NCBI GenBank assembly: GCA_964242415.1
Contig: CAXTAT010000019.1
Span: forward strand, 1 to 64,000
DNA: 64,000 nucleotides
From: DASWOJ01 sp964242415
Lineage (GTDB): Bacteria; Pseudomonadota; Alphaproteobacteria; Acetobacterales; Acetobacteraceae
Direction of reading: 5' to 3'
Part shown: piece after piece, positions 33,740-42,720 of the stretch
How the letters are laid out: the number at the start of each line of letters is the position of its first letter
Numbering within the stretch: position 1 is the stretch's first letter
Translations under genes and position numbers: made by a program
The notes under the pieces: generated by a model
Databases searched by the model: none
The model's input: the letters and a program-made list of their open reading frames with translations, nothing else
Told to the model about the DNA's origin: nothing

Positions 33740-34981
33740 ATGCCCTACCTTCTTGTCCTGTTCATCGTTGTCTCCATTGGCACAACAAGCTTCGACCTGG
33801 TGCTGCGCGCCCGGCAGGCGGGCCATGTCGCCCGCCACCGCGACGCCGTGCCGCCCGCCTTCGCCGACACCGTCAGCCTGGCCGACCACCAGCGCGCCGC
33901 TGCCTATGAACGGGCGCGGCTACGGCTGGGCGCGGCGGCGTCGGTGTTCGGCCTGGTGGTGGCGCTGGCCTGGGCCACGTTCGGCTACGATGCGCTGTAT
34001 GGCTGGGTCGCAACCCTGGTTCCGGTCGGCCTGACCCGCGGAGTCGCGTTCCTGATCGCAACCGGCGCGGTGTCCACCCTGCTGGGCCTGCCCTTCGCAA
34101 TCCTTCGCACCTTCGGGATCGAGCAGCGGTTCGGCTTCAACCGCACCCGCCCCGGTGCCTTCGCGCTGGACCGCGTGAAGGGCTGGGCTCTCTCCTTGGC
34201 GCTGGGCGTGCCGCTGCTGTATGGCCTGCTATGGCTGATGCGGCAGCCGGGACCCTGGTGGGTGTGGGCCTGGCTCGGCCTGATGGCGCTGATGCTGGTC
34301 ATGATGGACGCCTTCCCCCGGTTCATTGCCCCGCTGTTCAACAAGTTCACTCCGCTGGATGGACCCTTGCGCGACCGCATCGAGGGCCTGCTGCGCCGCT
34401 GCGGCTTCCAGGCCAGCGGGCTGTTCGTCATGGACGCCTCGCGCCGGTCCGGCCACGGCAACGCCTACTTCTCCGGCCTCGGCCGCAGCAAGCGCATCGT
34501 GCTGTTCGACACCCTGATCGCCGGCAACAGCGAGGCCGAGCTGGAAGCGGTGCTGGCGCACGAGCTGGGCCACTTCAAGCTGAACCACATCCTGATCGGG
34601 CTCGCGCAGACGGCGGTGCTGAGCTTTCTGGGCTTCTTCGCCATTGGCTGGGGCCTGCGCCAGCCATGGCTCCTGCCCAGCTTCGGCATCCGGCACCAGG
34701 ACCCGGCGCTGGCGCTGGTGGTGTGCGTGCTGGCGGTGCAGATGGCCGGGCCGGCGCTGGGCATCATGGCCAACTGGATCAGCCGGCGGCATGAATACCA
34801 GGCCGACGACTTCGCCCGCCGCATGGTCGGCGCTGGGCCGATGGTGAGCGCGCTGGTGCGTCTGTCCCGCGACAACGCCAGCACGCTGACGACGGACCCG
34901 CTCTACGCCCTAGTGAACTTCAGCCACCCCCCGGTGCCGCTGCGGGTCGCCCGCCTGCGGGAAACCGAAGTCGCCGCATAG
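33740..34981 (+). CDS. M48-family (Ste24/HtpX-like) membrane zinc metallopeptidase
   Basis: The protein is 413 residues with an N-terminal membrane helix (YLLVLFIVVSIGTTSFDLVL) and several more. The zinc site is LAHELGHFKLNH near residue 275, with the third ligand Glu in RRHEYQADDFA near residue 352. The overall plan (LPFAILRTFGIEQRFGFNR, GNAYFSGLGRSKRIVLFDTL) matches CAAX prenyl protease 1. In bacteria the enzyme probably takes part in membrane protein quality control. The ATG at 33740 places the first helix at the start. Confidence 0.9.
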   Translation: MPYLLVLFIVVSIGTTSFDLVLRARQAGHVARHRDAVPPAFADTVSLADHQRAAAYERARLRLGAAASVFGLVVALAWATFGYDALYGWVATLVPVGLTRGVAFLIATGAVSTLLGLPFAILRTFGIEQRFGFNRTRPGAFALDRVKGWALSLALGVPLLYGLLWLMRQPGPWWVWAWLGLMALMLVMMDAFPRFIAPLFNKFTPLDGPLRDRIEGLLRRCGFQASGLFVMDASRRSGHGNAYFSGLGRSKRIVLFDTLIAGNSEAELEAVLAHELGHFKLNHILIGLAQTAVLSFLGFFAIGWGLRQPWLLPSFGIRHQDPALALVVCVLAVQMAGPALGIMANWISRRHEYQADDFARRMVGAGPMVSALVRLSRDNASTLTTDPLYALVNFSHPPVPLRVARLRETEVAA

Positions 34982-34994
34982 GACCAAGCTGCCT

Positions 34995-35143
34995 CCCTCT
35001 CCCCGCTTCGGGAGAGGGTTGGGGTGAGGGGGCGGGCAAGCCGCAGTCCATGGTCACTGCAGCCTGGCTCCGGCTGCAATCATGGTTTCCAGCGCCGCAA
35101 CCAAGACCCCTCACCCCGGCCTTTTCCCGGAGGGGATAGGAAG
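34995..35143. repeat. GC-rich inverted-repeat element
   Basis: A nine-base-pair stem (CCCTCTCCC with GGGAGAGGG, loop CGCTTC, 34995-35018) is followed by GGGGTGAGGGG at 35021. The latter is matched by CCCCTCACCCC at 35107-35117. This is a REP-like element of a type seen in many GC-rich proteobacteria. It lies between the convergent M48 and cbpM genes and may act as a bidirectional 3' structure. Confidence 0.65.
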
Positions 35144-35149
35144 CAGATA

Positions 35150-35482
35150 CTATTCTTGCGCCGACGCCAGCAACGCCCGTACCACGGCGTCCCGCACATC
35201 GGGAGGCGTGCTGCCCTCGACGGCATCGCGCAGGCGGCGCAAGCGGCGGCGGGCGTCATAGAGCTGGTCCATCAGCCGCAGCACGACCGGCAGCGCATCC
35301 TCCTCCAGCCGCAGTTCGTGCCGCAACTGCTGGATCAGCCGCAGCCGGGCCACGTCGATGTCGCGGAACAGCCAGGCGCCGCCCTGCCCGGCTGGGCGCA
35401 GCAGGTCCTGGGCAATCCAATGCTCCACCTCTGCCCGGTCCAGGCCGTGGATGGTCACGACCAGGGTGTCGATGGTGATCAT
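35150..35482 (-). CDS. cbpM: Chaperone modulator CbpM
   Basis: The 110-residue protein has a MerR-like start (VEHWIAQDLLRP, WLFRDIDVARLRLIQQLRHELRL) that is typical of CbpM. In E. coli CbpM binds the J-domain of CbpA and stops it from acting with DnaK. The start codon overlaps the cbpA stop (ATGA at 35479-35482), so the inhibitor is made together with its target. The C-terminal 30 residues are charged and helical. Size and order match the known cbpAM operon. Confidence 0.85.
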   Translation of the reverse strand: MITIDTLVVTIHGLDRAEVEHWIAQDLLRPAGQGGAWLFRDIDVARLRLIQQLRHELRLEEDALPVVLRLMDQLYDARRRLRRLRDAVEGSTPPDVRDAVVRALLASAQE

Positions 35483-36426
35483 GCCGCGTCCTCCAGCCCC
35501 GCCCGCGGGTCGAAGGCGGGCGCATCCTGGCGATCTCGCAGGTAAGCGGCCAAGCCCTCATCCGGTGGACCCAACACGATCCGCAGGGTGGCATAGGCAT
35601 CCCCGGCCGGCTGGCCCCCAGAGGCCGGCACGCCCTTGCCGCGCAGCCGCAGCCGGGCGCCAGTGTCGGACCCGGCCGGCACCGTCATGGTCACCGGCCC
35701 GGTTATGGTCGGCACCGTCACGCGCCCGCCCAGCACGGCCTCCGCCACCGTCACCGGCAGATCCAGGAGGATGTCCCGCCCCTCACGGCGGAACAGCGGG
35801 TGCAAACCGACCGTGACCTCGATCAGCGCGTCGCCGGGCGGGTCCCCCGGGTCGCCCTTGCCGCGCAGGCGCAGCACCTGGCCGCTCTCCAGCCCGGCCG
35901 GGATGCGGACATCCAGGCTGCCGCCGTCCGGCAGCGTCAGCCGCTGCGTGGCGCCGCGCACCGCGTCCAAAAGGGACACCGGGAGCGAGTAGCGGCGATC
36001 TCCTCCCCCGCGCGGCGCCCCGCCCCGCCCGCGTGCGCCGAACAGCCCGGACAAGATATCGCCTAGGTCGTCATCATCGCCACCAAACCCTGCTCCTGCG
36101 AACCCCGCTCCAGGCCGGGCGCTGTAAAAGGCGCCCGCCGCGCCGTCCGCATGGTCCCGGTAGCGCCTTTGGCCCGGCGGCGGCCCTGGCGGCGGCTTCT
36201 GCTGCCCGGCCGCGTCGATCTCACCACGGTCGAACTGCGCCCGCCGCTCGGCGTCCGACAGCAGGTCGTGCGCGGCGTTGACGGCCTTGAACCGCTCCTC
36301 CGCCTTCGCGTCGCCGGGGTTCAGGTCCGGGTGGGTGGTCTTGGCCAGTTTCAGGTAAGCACTGCGGATTTGCTTGTCCGTCGCATCCTGCTTGACGCCG
36401 AGGACTTGATAGGGATCGTCAGCCAT
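35479..36426 (-). CDS. cbpA: Curved-DNA-binding-type J-domain protein CbpA (DnaJ-like)
   Basis: The protein is 315 residues. The J-domain (residues 1-68) contains the HPD motif in KTTHPDLNPGD and QVLGVKQDATDKQIRSAY. A Gly/Phe/Asp-rich linker follows (to residue 140, FGGDDDDLGDILSGLFG), then two beta-barrel substrate-binding domains (RYSLPVSLLDAVRGATQRLTL; LDLPVTVAEAVLGGRVTVPT). No zinc-finger is present, which separates it from DnaJ proper. It stimulates DnaK and in E. coli also binds curved DNA. It is the first gene of a pair with cbpM. Confidence 0.88.
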   Translation of the reverse strand: MADDPYQVLGVKQDATDKQIRSAYLKLAKTTHPDLNPGDAKAEERFKAVNAAHDLLSDAERRAQFDRGEIDAAGQQKPPPGPPPGQRRYRDHADGAAGAFYSARPGAGFAGAGFGGDDDDLGDILSGLFGARGRGGAPRGGGDRRYSLPVSLLDAVRGATQRLTLPDGGSLDVRIPAGLESGQVLRLRGKGDPGDPPGDALIEVTVGLHPLFRREGRDILLDLPVTVAEAVLGGRVTVPTITGPVTMTVPAGSDTGARLRLRGKGVPASGGQPAGDAYATLRIVLGPPDEGLAAYLRDRQDAPAFDPRAGLEDAA

Positions 36427-36608
36427 GGGGTCTCCGGTGGCGGGACGCTGCGGGTCGCCGGGGCATTATGCGCGAAGGCCAGGCTTTGGTTGCGTCGGTG
36501 ATGGGCGCCCGACCTGCCGCATCAGGCAGGCCGCCATGGGCTTGCTGTTAGTGGGACAGGACCTTGCCTGTATGACTTACCATGACGTGCAAGACCCATC
36601 CATCCTAA

Positions 36609-36628
36609 GCAAACCTCTGCAGGTTTGC
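36609..36628. repeat. Small perfect hairpin
   Basis: GCAAACCT and AGGTTTGC form a perfect eight-base-pair stem with the loop CTGC. It lies in the 458-base gap 36427-36884, just 14 bases before the larger inverted repeat below. The first half of the gap (36427-36600) has nothing recognisable. Confidence 0.6.
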
Positions 36629-36641
36629 GCACAGATGAGAA

Positions 36642-36712
36642 CCTAAGCAGGCTTGCGCGGCTTGGCACGACCGCAGGCCATTTGTGTGACAAGCCGCGCA
36701 AGCCTGCTTAGG
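36642..36712. repeat. Large perfect inverted repeat, 23-bp arms
   Basis: The arms 36642-36664 and 36690-36712 are perfect inverted copies (beginning CCTAAGCAGGCTTGCGCGG) separated by 25 bases. On the minus strand it directly covers the stop codon of the small reading frame below, so it may be that gene's terminator; no U-run follows. It could also be a recombination or protein-binding site. This is the longest perfect palindrome I see in the window. Confidence 0.75.
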
Positions 36713-36794
36713 CGCACAGACCCTGCAACGATCCCAATCGGCAATGCCCAGGCACGGCTAAGGCAGCCATCATGATCAGGCTTCTCATGGCCAT
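36708..36794 (-). CDS. Possible 28-residue hydrophobic peptide
   Basis: A short frame begins at an ATG (36794) that is preceded by a strong AAGGAGGTGG. It encodes a peptide with a hydrophobic start (MAMRSLIMMAALAVPG) and two cysteines near the end, and stops inside the 23-bp inverted repeat. The strong ribosome-binding site and the terminator-like structure argue for real translation. The size and hydrophobic start recall leader peptides and entericidin-like toxins, but no family can be claimed. Confidence 0.4.
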   Translation of the reverse strand: MAMRSLIMMAALAVPGHCRLGSLQGLCA

Positions 36795-36884
36795 CCACCT
36801 CCTTGAAGCGCGGGTTGTCCCGGAACTGCTGCCAGCCTACACAAAACCGCCGGGCAAAACAGGCAGGGTCATGGGGGGCCGCCA

Positions 36885-37826
36885 ATGGACCAAACAGTCG
36901 CCATAGTCGGCGCCGGCCTGATCGGACGCGCCTGGGCGGCCGTGTTCGCCCGCGCCGGCTGGGCAGTGCGGCTTTATGACCCACACGCCCCCACCCTGGA
37001 CGCCGCGCCAGGACTGGTGCGGGCGGAGCTGGAGATGCTGCACGCGCACGGCCTGGCCGGCGATCCCGGGACGGCCGTCCAGGGCATGACGGCGCATGCG
37101 GACTTGGCCGACGCACTGGCCGGCGCAGCATTCGTGCAGGAAAGCGGGCCCGAGGCGGTGCACGACAAGCAGGCGCTGTTCCGCGACCTCGACCGGCTGG
37201 CCGCGCCCGAGGTGGTGCTGGCCTCCTCGACCTCCGCCATCGTTGCGTCCCGCTTCACCGAGGGCTTGCCGGGCCGCGCACGCTGCATGGTTGGGCATCC
37301 CGTCAACCCGCCGCACCTGATCCCATTGGTGGAGCTATGCGGCGCACCATGGACCGCCCCGGCCACGCTGGACCAGGCTGCAGCCATCTATGGCGCTGTC
37401 GGCCAAGTGCCGGTGCTGGTCCGGCAGGAAGTCGAGGGCTTCGTGCTGAACCGTTTGCAGGGCGCCCTGCTTGCCGAGGCGTTCCGCCTGGTCGGCGACG
37501 GCGTGATCTCCCCGGAGGACTTGGACCGCACAATCAGCGACGGGCTGGGTCTGCGCTGGTCGTTCCTGGGTCCATTTGCGACGATCGAGCTGAACGCGCC
37601 CGGCGGCATCCCCGATTATTGCGCCCGTTACACCGGATTTTACCGAAGCTTGGCTGGGGCGCCCGCCGGTCCCGAGGTTTATGGGGAGGCCAACCTTGCC
37701 CGCATCGCCGCGGCATGGCCGCATGTGCCAGAACCGGGCCGCCTGCAGGCCCGCACCGCCTGGCGCAACGCCCGCCTCGCCGCGTTGGCTGCGCACAAGC
37801 AGGGCCAGGCGGGCGAGCCGGTCTAA
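36885..37826 (+). CDS. 3-hydroxyacyl-CoA dehydrogenase family NAD-binding protein (lambda-crystallin/L-gulonate dehydrogenase type)
   Basis: This is a 313-residue two-domain oxidoreductase. The NAD site is VAIVGAGLIGRAWAAVFA at the start, and the catalytic region is VGHPVNPPHLIPLVELCG near residue 136 with the His-Pro-X-Asn signature. QEVEGFVLNRLQGALLAEAFRLV and the following YCARYTGFYRSL are also conserved. It could act on 3-hydroxyacyl-CoA or on free 3-hydroxy acids such as L-gulonate or carnitine; without the second domain of FadB a single-substrate enzyme is likely. It overlaps the end of the convergent pqiC by four bases. Confidence 0.85.
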   Translation: MDQTVAIVGAGLIGRAWAAVFARAGWAVRLYDPHAPTLDAAPGLVRAELEMLHAHGLAGDPGTAVQGMTAHADLADALAGAAFVQESGPEAVHDKQALFRDLDRLAAPEVVLASSTSAIVASRFTEGLPGRARCMVGHPVNPPHLIPLVELCGAPWTAPATLDQAAAIYGAVGQVPVLVRQEVEGFVLNRLQGALLAEAFRLVGDGVISPEDLDRTISDGLGLRWSFLGPFATIELNAPGGIPDYCARYTGFYRSLAGAPAGPEVYGEANLARIAAAWPHVPEPGRLQARTAWRNARLAALAAHKQGQAGEPV

Positions 37827-38398
37827 GCCCGGCCGGCCCGCGCGGCGCGCAACATCCCCGCCACCGTGTCGGCCAGTTGTCCCAGCACGGTGCTCATCGC
37901 CGCCACCAGGTCGGCCGTGGCCGGGCTAGCCGGACGCATCGTCCGCCGGACGGTCTGGGTGGTGGCGGTGGCGCGGTCGCGCCCGCGCGATACCGCCACC
38001 TGCGCCAGCAGCACCACCTGGCCGCCCGCATCGGGATCGAACCGCAGCACGTCCAACTCGACCGTCGCGTCAGGTTGGGCGCTGATGGTGCCGGCGGTGG
38101 TGAACACGCTGCTGCCGGGCAGGCGCTGGTTCAGGTCCTCGGCCAGGACGCGGCCGATCAGGTCGCCCAGCGGCTCTCCCCACCGCTCCATGCCGGCAAC
38201 GCTCAGTTGATAGGCGCTGTTGGCCCGCACGATGCCGGGGCGGTCCAGGTAGCCGGCCAGGCCGGGCCGCTGCACCTCCACCAGCCGCGGCCCACCAGCC
38301 CCGGCTTGGCCAGGCATGGCAGCTAGGGTGAAGTAGGCGGGTTCCGCGGACCGGCAGGCCGACAGCGCGAGACCGGCCAGCACCATGCGCCGTTTCAA
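37823..38398 (-). CDS. pqiC: PqiC-type outer-membrane lipoprotein (ABC-type transport auxiliary)
   Basis: The protein is 191 residues. It starts with a lipoprotein signal, MKRRMVLAGLALSACRS, with the lipobox LSAC. The following YFTLAAMPG and RPGIVRANSAYQLSVAGMERWGEPL are typical of the PqiC/YmbA family. PqiC forms the outer-membrane end of the Pqi lipid-transport tunnel. It is the third gene after pqiA and pqiB, with 24 bases between pqiB and pqiC. Confidence 0.87.
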   Translation of the reverse strand: MKRRMVLAGLALSACRSAEPAYFTLAAMPGQAGAGGPRLVEVQRPGLAGYLDRPGIVRANSAYQLSVAGMERWGEPLGDLIGRVLAEDLNQRLPGSSVFTTAGTISAQPDATVELDVLRFDPDAGGQVVLLAQVAVSRGRDRATATTQTVRRTMRPASPATADLVAAMSTVLGQLADTVAGMLRAARAGRA

Positions 38399-38422
38399 GT
38401 TGGGGGCCTCATCCGGACCGCC

Positions 38423-40153
38423 TCATTGCGCCACCCCCGCCCGGCCGCGCACCAGCGCCTCCGGGTGCCGGTCCAGGAAGTCCGCCAGGATGCGGATGGA
38501 CCGCGCGGTGTCGCCCACCTGCGTCATCGCCCGCTCCAGTTCCCGCTGAAACTGCGAGTTGCTGCCGTAGCTGTTGTCCAGCGAGCCGAACGTCCGGCTG
38601 GCCTTGGCGGCAGCGTCCTGCAGGGCCGCCGTGATCTCCGGCACCCGGCGGAACAGCGGCGTCAGCCCGGCATTGGCGTTGCGAACCAGCTCCTGCACGC
38701 TGGCCAGCGCCCCCGACGCCGACCGCAGCGTGCCGTTCAGGTTCTGGCCGATCTGGTCCAGCGGCAGCCGGTCCAGCTTGGCCGCCATGTCGGTGACCGC
38801 AGCCAGGATATTATCAAGCCCGCCGCCCTGGCTGGGGATCACCAAGTCCTTGCCGTCCTGCACGATCTCCCCCGGTGTCGCCCCCGGCGGGATGTTCAGC
38901 GACAGCACCTGTTGGCCCGTGATGTAGCTGGCGGTCTGCAACTGCGCTTTCATGCCGCGCGCGACCAGCCGGCGCGCGGTGGTGACGGGGTCCTCGGCTG
39001 CCACGCCGTTAAGGCCGAGCACCCGCTCCGGCTGGATCTCCAGATCGACGCGAACGCGGATGCCGTCGGTCGCCGTATCCGGCTGCAGGGTCACCCCCGT
39101 CACGGTGCCGACCTGGATGCCGTAGAACTCGACCGACGCGCCCTTGACCAGCCCGCGCACCGAGCTTTGGAAGTAGGTCACGAAGGCCTGCGACGAGGTG
39201 AACCCGGACGCCTGCGCCTCGTCGTAGCTGTGATACAGCGGAAAAACCGTCTCGGCCGCAGCCTGGACCGTATCGCCGACCTGAAGCGGCGTGTCGAACG
39301 CGACGCCGCCGGACAGCAGCGCCTGCAGGCTGGCGATCTCCACATGGAAGCCCGTGGCGCCGACCTGCACCGACAGGCCGGAGGCGTTCCAGAAGTGCGA
39401 CTTGCTGCGAACGAACCCGTCGTAGGGCGCGCGCACGAAGATGTTGAGCGTCACAGGCCCCTTGCCGTCGCCGATGTCGTAGCCCAGCACCTCACCGACC
39501 GTGATGTCGCGCCAGAACACCGGAGCGCCCGCCGTAAGCGAGCCGACGCGCTCGGACTTGAGCACGAAGGTGCGGCCAGGCTCGCCGTAGCGCACGCCGG
39601 GCGGCTGCTCCAGCCCGGCGTAGTCCAGCTTCGCAGGCCCGTCCCGCGCGCCAGGGTCCATCTCGATGTATCCGCCGGACACCAGGGTTTCGATCCCAGC
39701 GAGGCTGCCGGAACTCAGCCGCGGGCGGACCACCCAGAACCGCGCGGTGTCGGTCAAGTAGGGCAGGGCCGCCCGCTGCATCCGCAGGGTGACGATGACG
39801 CTGGACATATCGTCGGACAGCCGGATCCTCTCCACCACGCCAAGCTGCACGGCCTTGTGCCGCACCTGGGTCTGGCCGGCGCTCAGGCCATCGGCGCTGC
39901 GGAAGGTCAGCGTAACCAGCGGGCCTTCCTCCGATACGGTGCGGTAGCCGAGATAGGCGGCGATGCAGATCGCCACCAGCGGGATGATCCACACTGCGGA
40001 AATGCGGCTGCGCCGGACCGTGGCAGCCGTTTGTGGGGCGCTGTATACCACGCCGCCGCGCGTGGCCTTGGGACGGGAGGGGGGCGCCGGGTCGCCGGGA
40101 GGCGGGCTGGAGGGGGGCAGGCTGGAGGGAGGCAGGGGCGGCTGGTCGCTCAT
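38423..40153 (-). CDS. pqiB: Paraquat-inducible protein PqiB, multi-MlaD-domain tunnel
   Basis: The protein is 576 residues. A Pro-rich cytoplasmic start is followed by one membrane helix (about residues 48-70, ISAVWIIPLVAICIAAYLGY) and then three MlaD/MCE domains in the periplasm. Their typical strands are PLVTLTFRSADGLSAGQTQVRHKAV, VGSLTAGAPVFWRDI and ASVEFYGIQVGTVTGV, with a long helical C-terminal part. It forms a hexameric needle that spans the periplasm to move lipids. The start overlaps the pqiA stop (ATGA). Confidence 0.9.
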   Translation of the reverse strand: MSDQPPLPPSSLPPSSPPPGDPAPPSRPKATRGGVVYSAPQTAATVRRSRISAVWIIPLVAICIAAYLGYRTVSEEGPLVTLTFRSADGLSAGQTQVRHKAVQLGVVERIRLSDDMSSVIVTLRMQRAALPYLTDTARFWVVRPRLSSGSLAGIETLVSGGYIEMDPGARDGPAKLDYAGLEQPPGVRYGEPGRTFVLKSERVGSLTAGAPVFWRDITVGEVLGYDIGDGKGPVTLNIFVRAPYDGFVRSKSHFWNASGLSVQVGATGFHVEIASLQALLSGGVAFDTPLQVGDTVQAAAETVFPLYHSYDEAQASGFTSSQAFVTYFQSSVRGLVKGASVEFYGIQVGTVTGVTLQPDTATDGIRVRVDLEIQPERVLGLNGVAAEDPVTTARRLVARGMKAQLQTASYITGQQVLSLNIPPGATPGEIVQDGKDLVIPSQGGGLDNILAAVTDMAAKLDRLPLDQIGQNLNGTLRSASGALASVQELVRNANAGLTPLFRRVPEITAALQDAAAKASRTFGSLDNSYGSNSQFQRELERAMTQVGDTARSIRILADFLDRHPEALVRGRAGVAQ

Positions 40154-41424
40154 GCTTCGGCCTCCGCCGCGGCGCAGGCGGTTTGCCCGGCCGCATCCCA
40201 CATCAGCCGCGGATCATAGGCGAAGGCCGACAGCATGGTCAGGATCACGACGGCGGCGAAGCAGATCGCGCCGACCCCCGGCGTGACCGACGCCAGGAGC
40301 TGCATCCGCACCAGCCCCACCAGCACCGATAGCATGAAGATGTCGATCATCGACCAGCGCCCCACGGCGTCCACAATGCGGAACAGCCGCGTCCGGTCGC
40401 GCAGCCGCGTCCCGGACCGGCGCTGCGTCATGATCAGCAGCGTCGCAAGGCCCCCCAGCTTCAGCACCGGCACCATGATGCTGGCGGTGAACACCAGGAG
40501 GGCGAGGGGCCACATCCGATATTCGATCAACTCCTGCACGCCGCCCAGGATGGTGCTGGGGTGGCCGCTGCCGAAGCGGATCAGCGTCAGGATCGGATAC
40601 AGGTTGGCCGGGATATACAGCGCCGCTGCCGCCCCCAGGAATGCCCAGGACCGTGCGATGCTGTCCGGCTTCCGCAATTCCAGCGTGGCGTTGCAGCGGA
40701 GGCAGCGCTGGCCCGGCGCCGCGCGGCTGACCCGGCCGCAGGTGTCGCAGCCGATCAGCGGACCCGTGCCCATCGGCGCCGGGGTGCGCCGCGCCTTGCC
40801 GATCGCTTCCCACAACGCATGCTCGTCCAGCCAGGCGTCGGCGGCGACCATGGCCAACATCATGCCGCCCAGCGCCCACAGCCCCGGCCCGACCAGGACG
40901 GTCGCGGTGACCGCCAGGCGGGTGTAGGCGACCAGGCTGCCGAGCAGGAACACCTCGATCATCGCCCAGGGCGTCATCGCGTGCCGCAGCCGCGCCATGG
41001 TGGCGAGCGTAGAAGCCGGGACACCCTGGCGCAGCCCGACGATGACGCCGACGGTCAGCCCCAGCTTCAGCATCGGCGCGATCACGGTGAAGCACAGCAC
41101 CACCAGGGCAAGCTGCCACATGCCCTGCGCCTCGAACGCGGCCGGCAGGGTTTGTAGCGTCGCCTCGCGCTGCTGCCCCAGCACGCGGATGCCCATGAAG
41201 GGATAGGCCAGCACGACGGCAAACAGCACCAGCCCGGTGACGCTGAGCGCCAGCGTCGTGGTCAGGCTGTCGCGCCGCCGCCGCCGCAGCAGGGCGCTGC
41301 ATCGGGTGCACAGGGCAACCTGGCCATGGCGCAGTAGCGGCACGGACTGGAACAGCCCGCACTCTGGGCATTCCCGCATCGTGGCTTGCGGCGCGGGCGA
41401 GTCATAGGTGGCAGCATCGGGCAT
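40150..41424 (-). CDS. pqiA: Paraquat-inducible protein PqiA (inner membrane)
   Basis: The 424-residue protein has two repeats, each with a zinc-ribbon-like CxxC pair (CPECGLFQ and CTRCSALL; then CDTCGRVS and CLRCNATL). Each is followed by four membrane helices (LALSVTGLVLFAVVLAYPFMGI and WAFLGAAAALYIPANLYPIL are examples). PqiA sits in the inner membrane below the PqiB needle. The ATG at 41424 was chosen (MPDAATYD) just before the first zinc ribbon; longer starts add unrelated residues. It is the promoter-proximal gene of pqiABC. Confidence 0.9.
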   Translation of the reverse strand: MPDAATYDSPAPQATMRECPECGLFQSVPLLRHGQVALCTRCSALLRRRRRDSLTTTLALSVTGLVLFAVVLAYPFMGIRVLGQQREATLQTLPAAFEAQGMWQLALVVLCFTVIAPMLKLGLTVGVIVGLRQGVPASTLATMARLRHAMTPWAMIEVFLLGSLVAYTRLAVTATVLVGPGLWALGGMMLAMVAADAWLDEHALWEAIGKARRTPAPMGTGPLIGCDTCGRVSRAAPGQRCLRCNATLELRKPDSIARSWAFLGAAAALYIPANLYPILTLIRFGSGHPSTILGGVQELIEYRMWPLALLVFTASIMVPVLKLGGLATLLIMTQRRSGTRLRDRTRLFRIVDAVGRWSMIDIFMLSVLVGLVRMQLLASVTPGVGAICFAAVVILTMLSAFAYDPRLMWDAAGQTACAAAEAEA

Positions 41425-41672
41425 TTGGGTCCTGAACGCCGGGGCGGCGATTGAGGTTCGCCGGGGAGCATAGCACGGGGACGGCCGGTGCGAATGCCGG
41501 ATGGGTGACAAGGGCGTTGCAGGCGGTGGGGGGACTGTCCTGCCTTGCCTCTCGCTTCGACAGATGCTGTCCCGGCCTTGTTGGCGGCAGCCCAGGGAGG
41601 ACCAAGCGGCAGGTTGCGGTGGGAGGGTTGGGCGAGTATACGGCCGGGTGCGGGGTCCAGGACCCCTACGGC

Positions 41673-41747
<75 letters not shown>

Positions 41748-42297
41748 AGCGTTTTCAATAGGTTACGCCTAGTTCTATGTTATAGGCGAAACGGTCAGTT
41801 TTCGGCGGCGGACCCGCCGGGATGGCGTCTTGTCGTGGTGTCGGGCACCAGGGGCTTTCACCCTTAAGACCCCGGCCCCCGGACCCGCAATACCCGCCGC
41901 TACCACCCCGGCACGCGGTTACCCAGGGTAGCCCGCTCCACCGGGCTGCCGCACGTTCGGCGGCGCATCCGGGTCAGAAGCCGCGCAATCGTGATCCTTG
42001 CCGGCAACGGACACAGGGATGGCACGCACGCATCCGCTCCCGCATCGCACGATCAGGTCCCATGAGGCGAAGGCGTCCACCCGGGACCCTATCACGACAA
42101 GATGCAGCTTGAGTTGCGGGGTGTTGGACGCCATCCGGCCAGCGTCGATTGCCTGGCCGGGCGGCGTGAGGGCCGCGCCAGGAGGTACAATTTCTAACAC
42201 GGGGAAGCCCAGGTCATCCCTTTGCGGGTGCGAAACAAGCCTCTATTCCATATCCCGCATCTTGCTTTGCAAGGGCATCGTCGGAACGGAGCGCATC

Positions 42298-42354
42298 ATG
42301 GACGCCGAAGCCGCCAAGGGTGGGAAGCCCGAGGACGCCCAGAGTGCGGGCTGA
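42298..42354 (+). CDS. Possible 18-residue peptide leading the island operon
   Basis: An ATG with GGAG six bases upstream opens an 18-codon frame (MDAEAAKGGKPEDAQSAG). The next gene's ribosome-binding site starts six bases after its stop. It may be a leader peptide or a short real protein of no known family. Support is the ribosome-binding site and position only. Confidence 0.3.
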   Translation: MDAEAAKGGKPEDAQSAG

Positions 42355-42372
42355 ACGGTCAAGGAGACTAGC

Positions 42373-42720
42373 TTGGACGACCGCGCCATGATGAACGGCG
42401 CCACCCGCCGTGCCGAGATGACACTAGGCACGTGGCTGGTCGAAACGGCCCGGCTGCTCATCGCCCAAGAATGGATGACCCGCGTGCCCGCTGTACAGTC
42501 CGCGCCTGACCGGGCTGTGCAGGATGCCAGCCACGTCCCGAGCCTGCCGGACCTCGCACCCCTCATACGCGAGCTGCTGGCGCTCGCCAACGCGCACGGC
42601 TGCCACAAGGTGGCCGCCAGGGCACGCAAGGTGCTGCTGGCCGGGCTGGACGCCCACTTGCCGCCAAGCCCGCAGAGGGGCCAGCACAATCACCGTTTCA
42701 GCTATAAGGTCCAACTATAA
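42373..42720 (+). CDS. Hypothetical 115-residue island protein
   Basis: No family is recognised. The frame begins at a TTG with AAGGAG six bases upstream and ends in a TAATG overlap with the FkbM gene, so it is probably translated. The middle (LAPLIRELLALANAHGCHKVAARARKVLLAGL, in two parts) is predicted to be helical; the ends are of mixed composition. There is no signal peptide or membrane helix. It might be an accessory factor of the methyltransferase, but that rests on coupling alone. Confidence 0.5.
   Translation: MDDRAMMNGATRRAEMTLGTWLVETARLLIAQEWMTRVPAVQSAPDRAVQDASHVPSLPDLAPLIRELLALANAHGCHKVAARARKVLLAGLDAHLPPSPQRGQHNHRFSYKVQL

Noticed and set aside
41919..42200. Minus-strand frame of 93 residues in the island
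   Set aside because: No ribosome-binding site, no recognisable domain and no clear codon bias; not supported as a gene.
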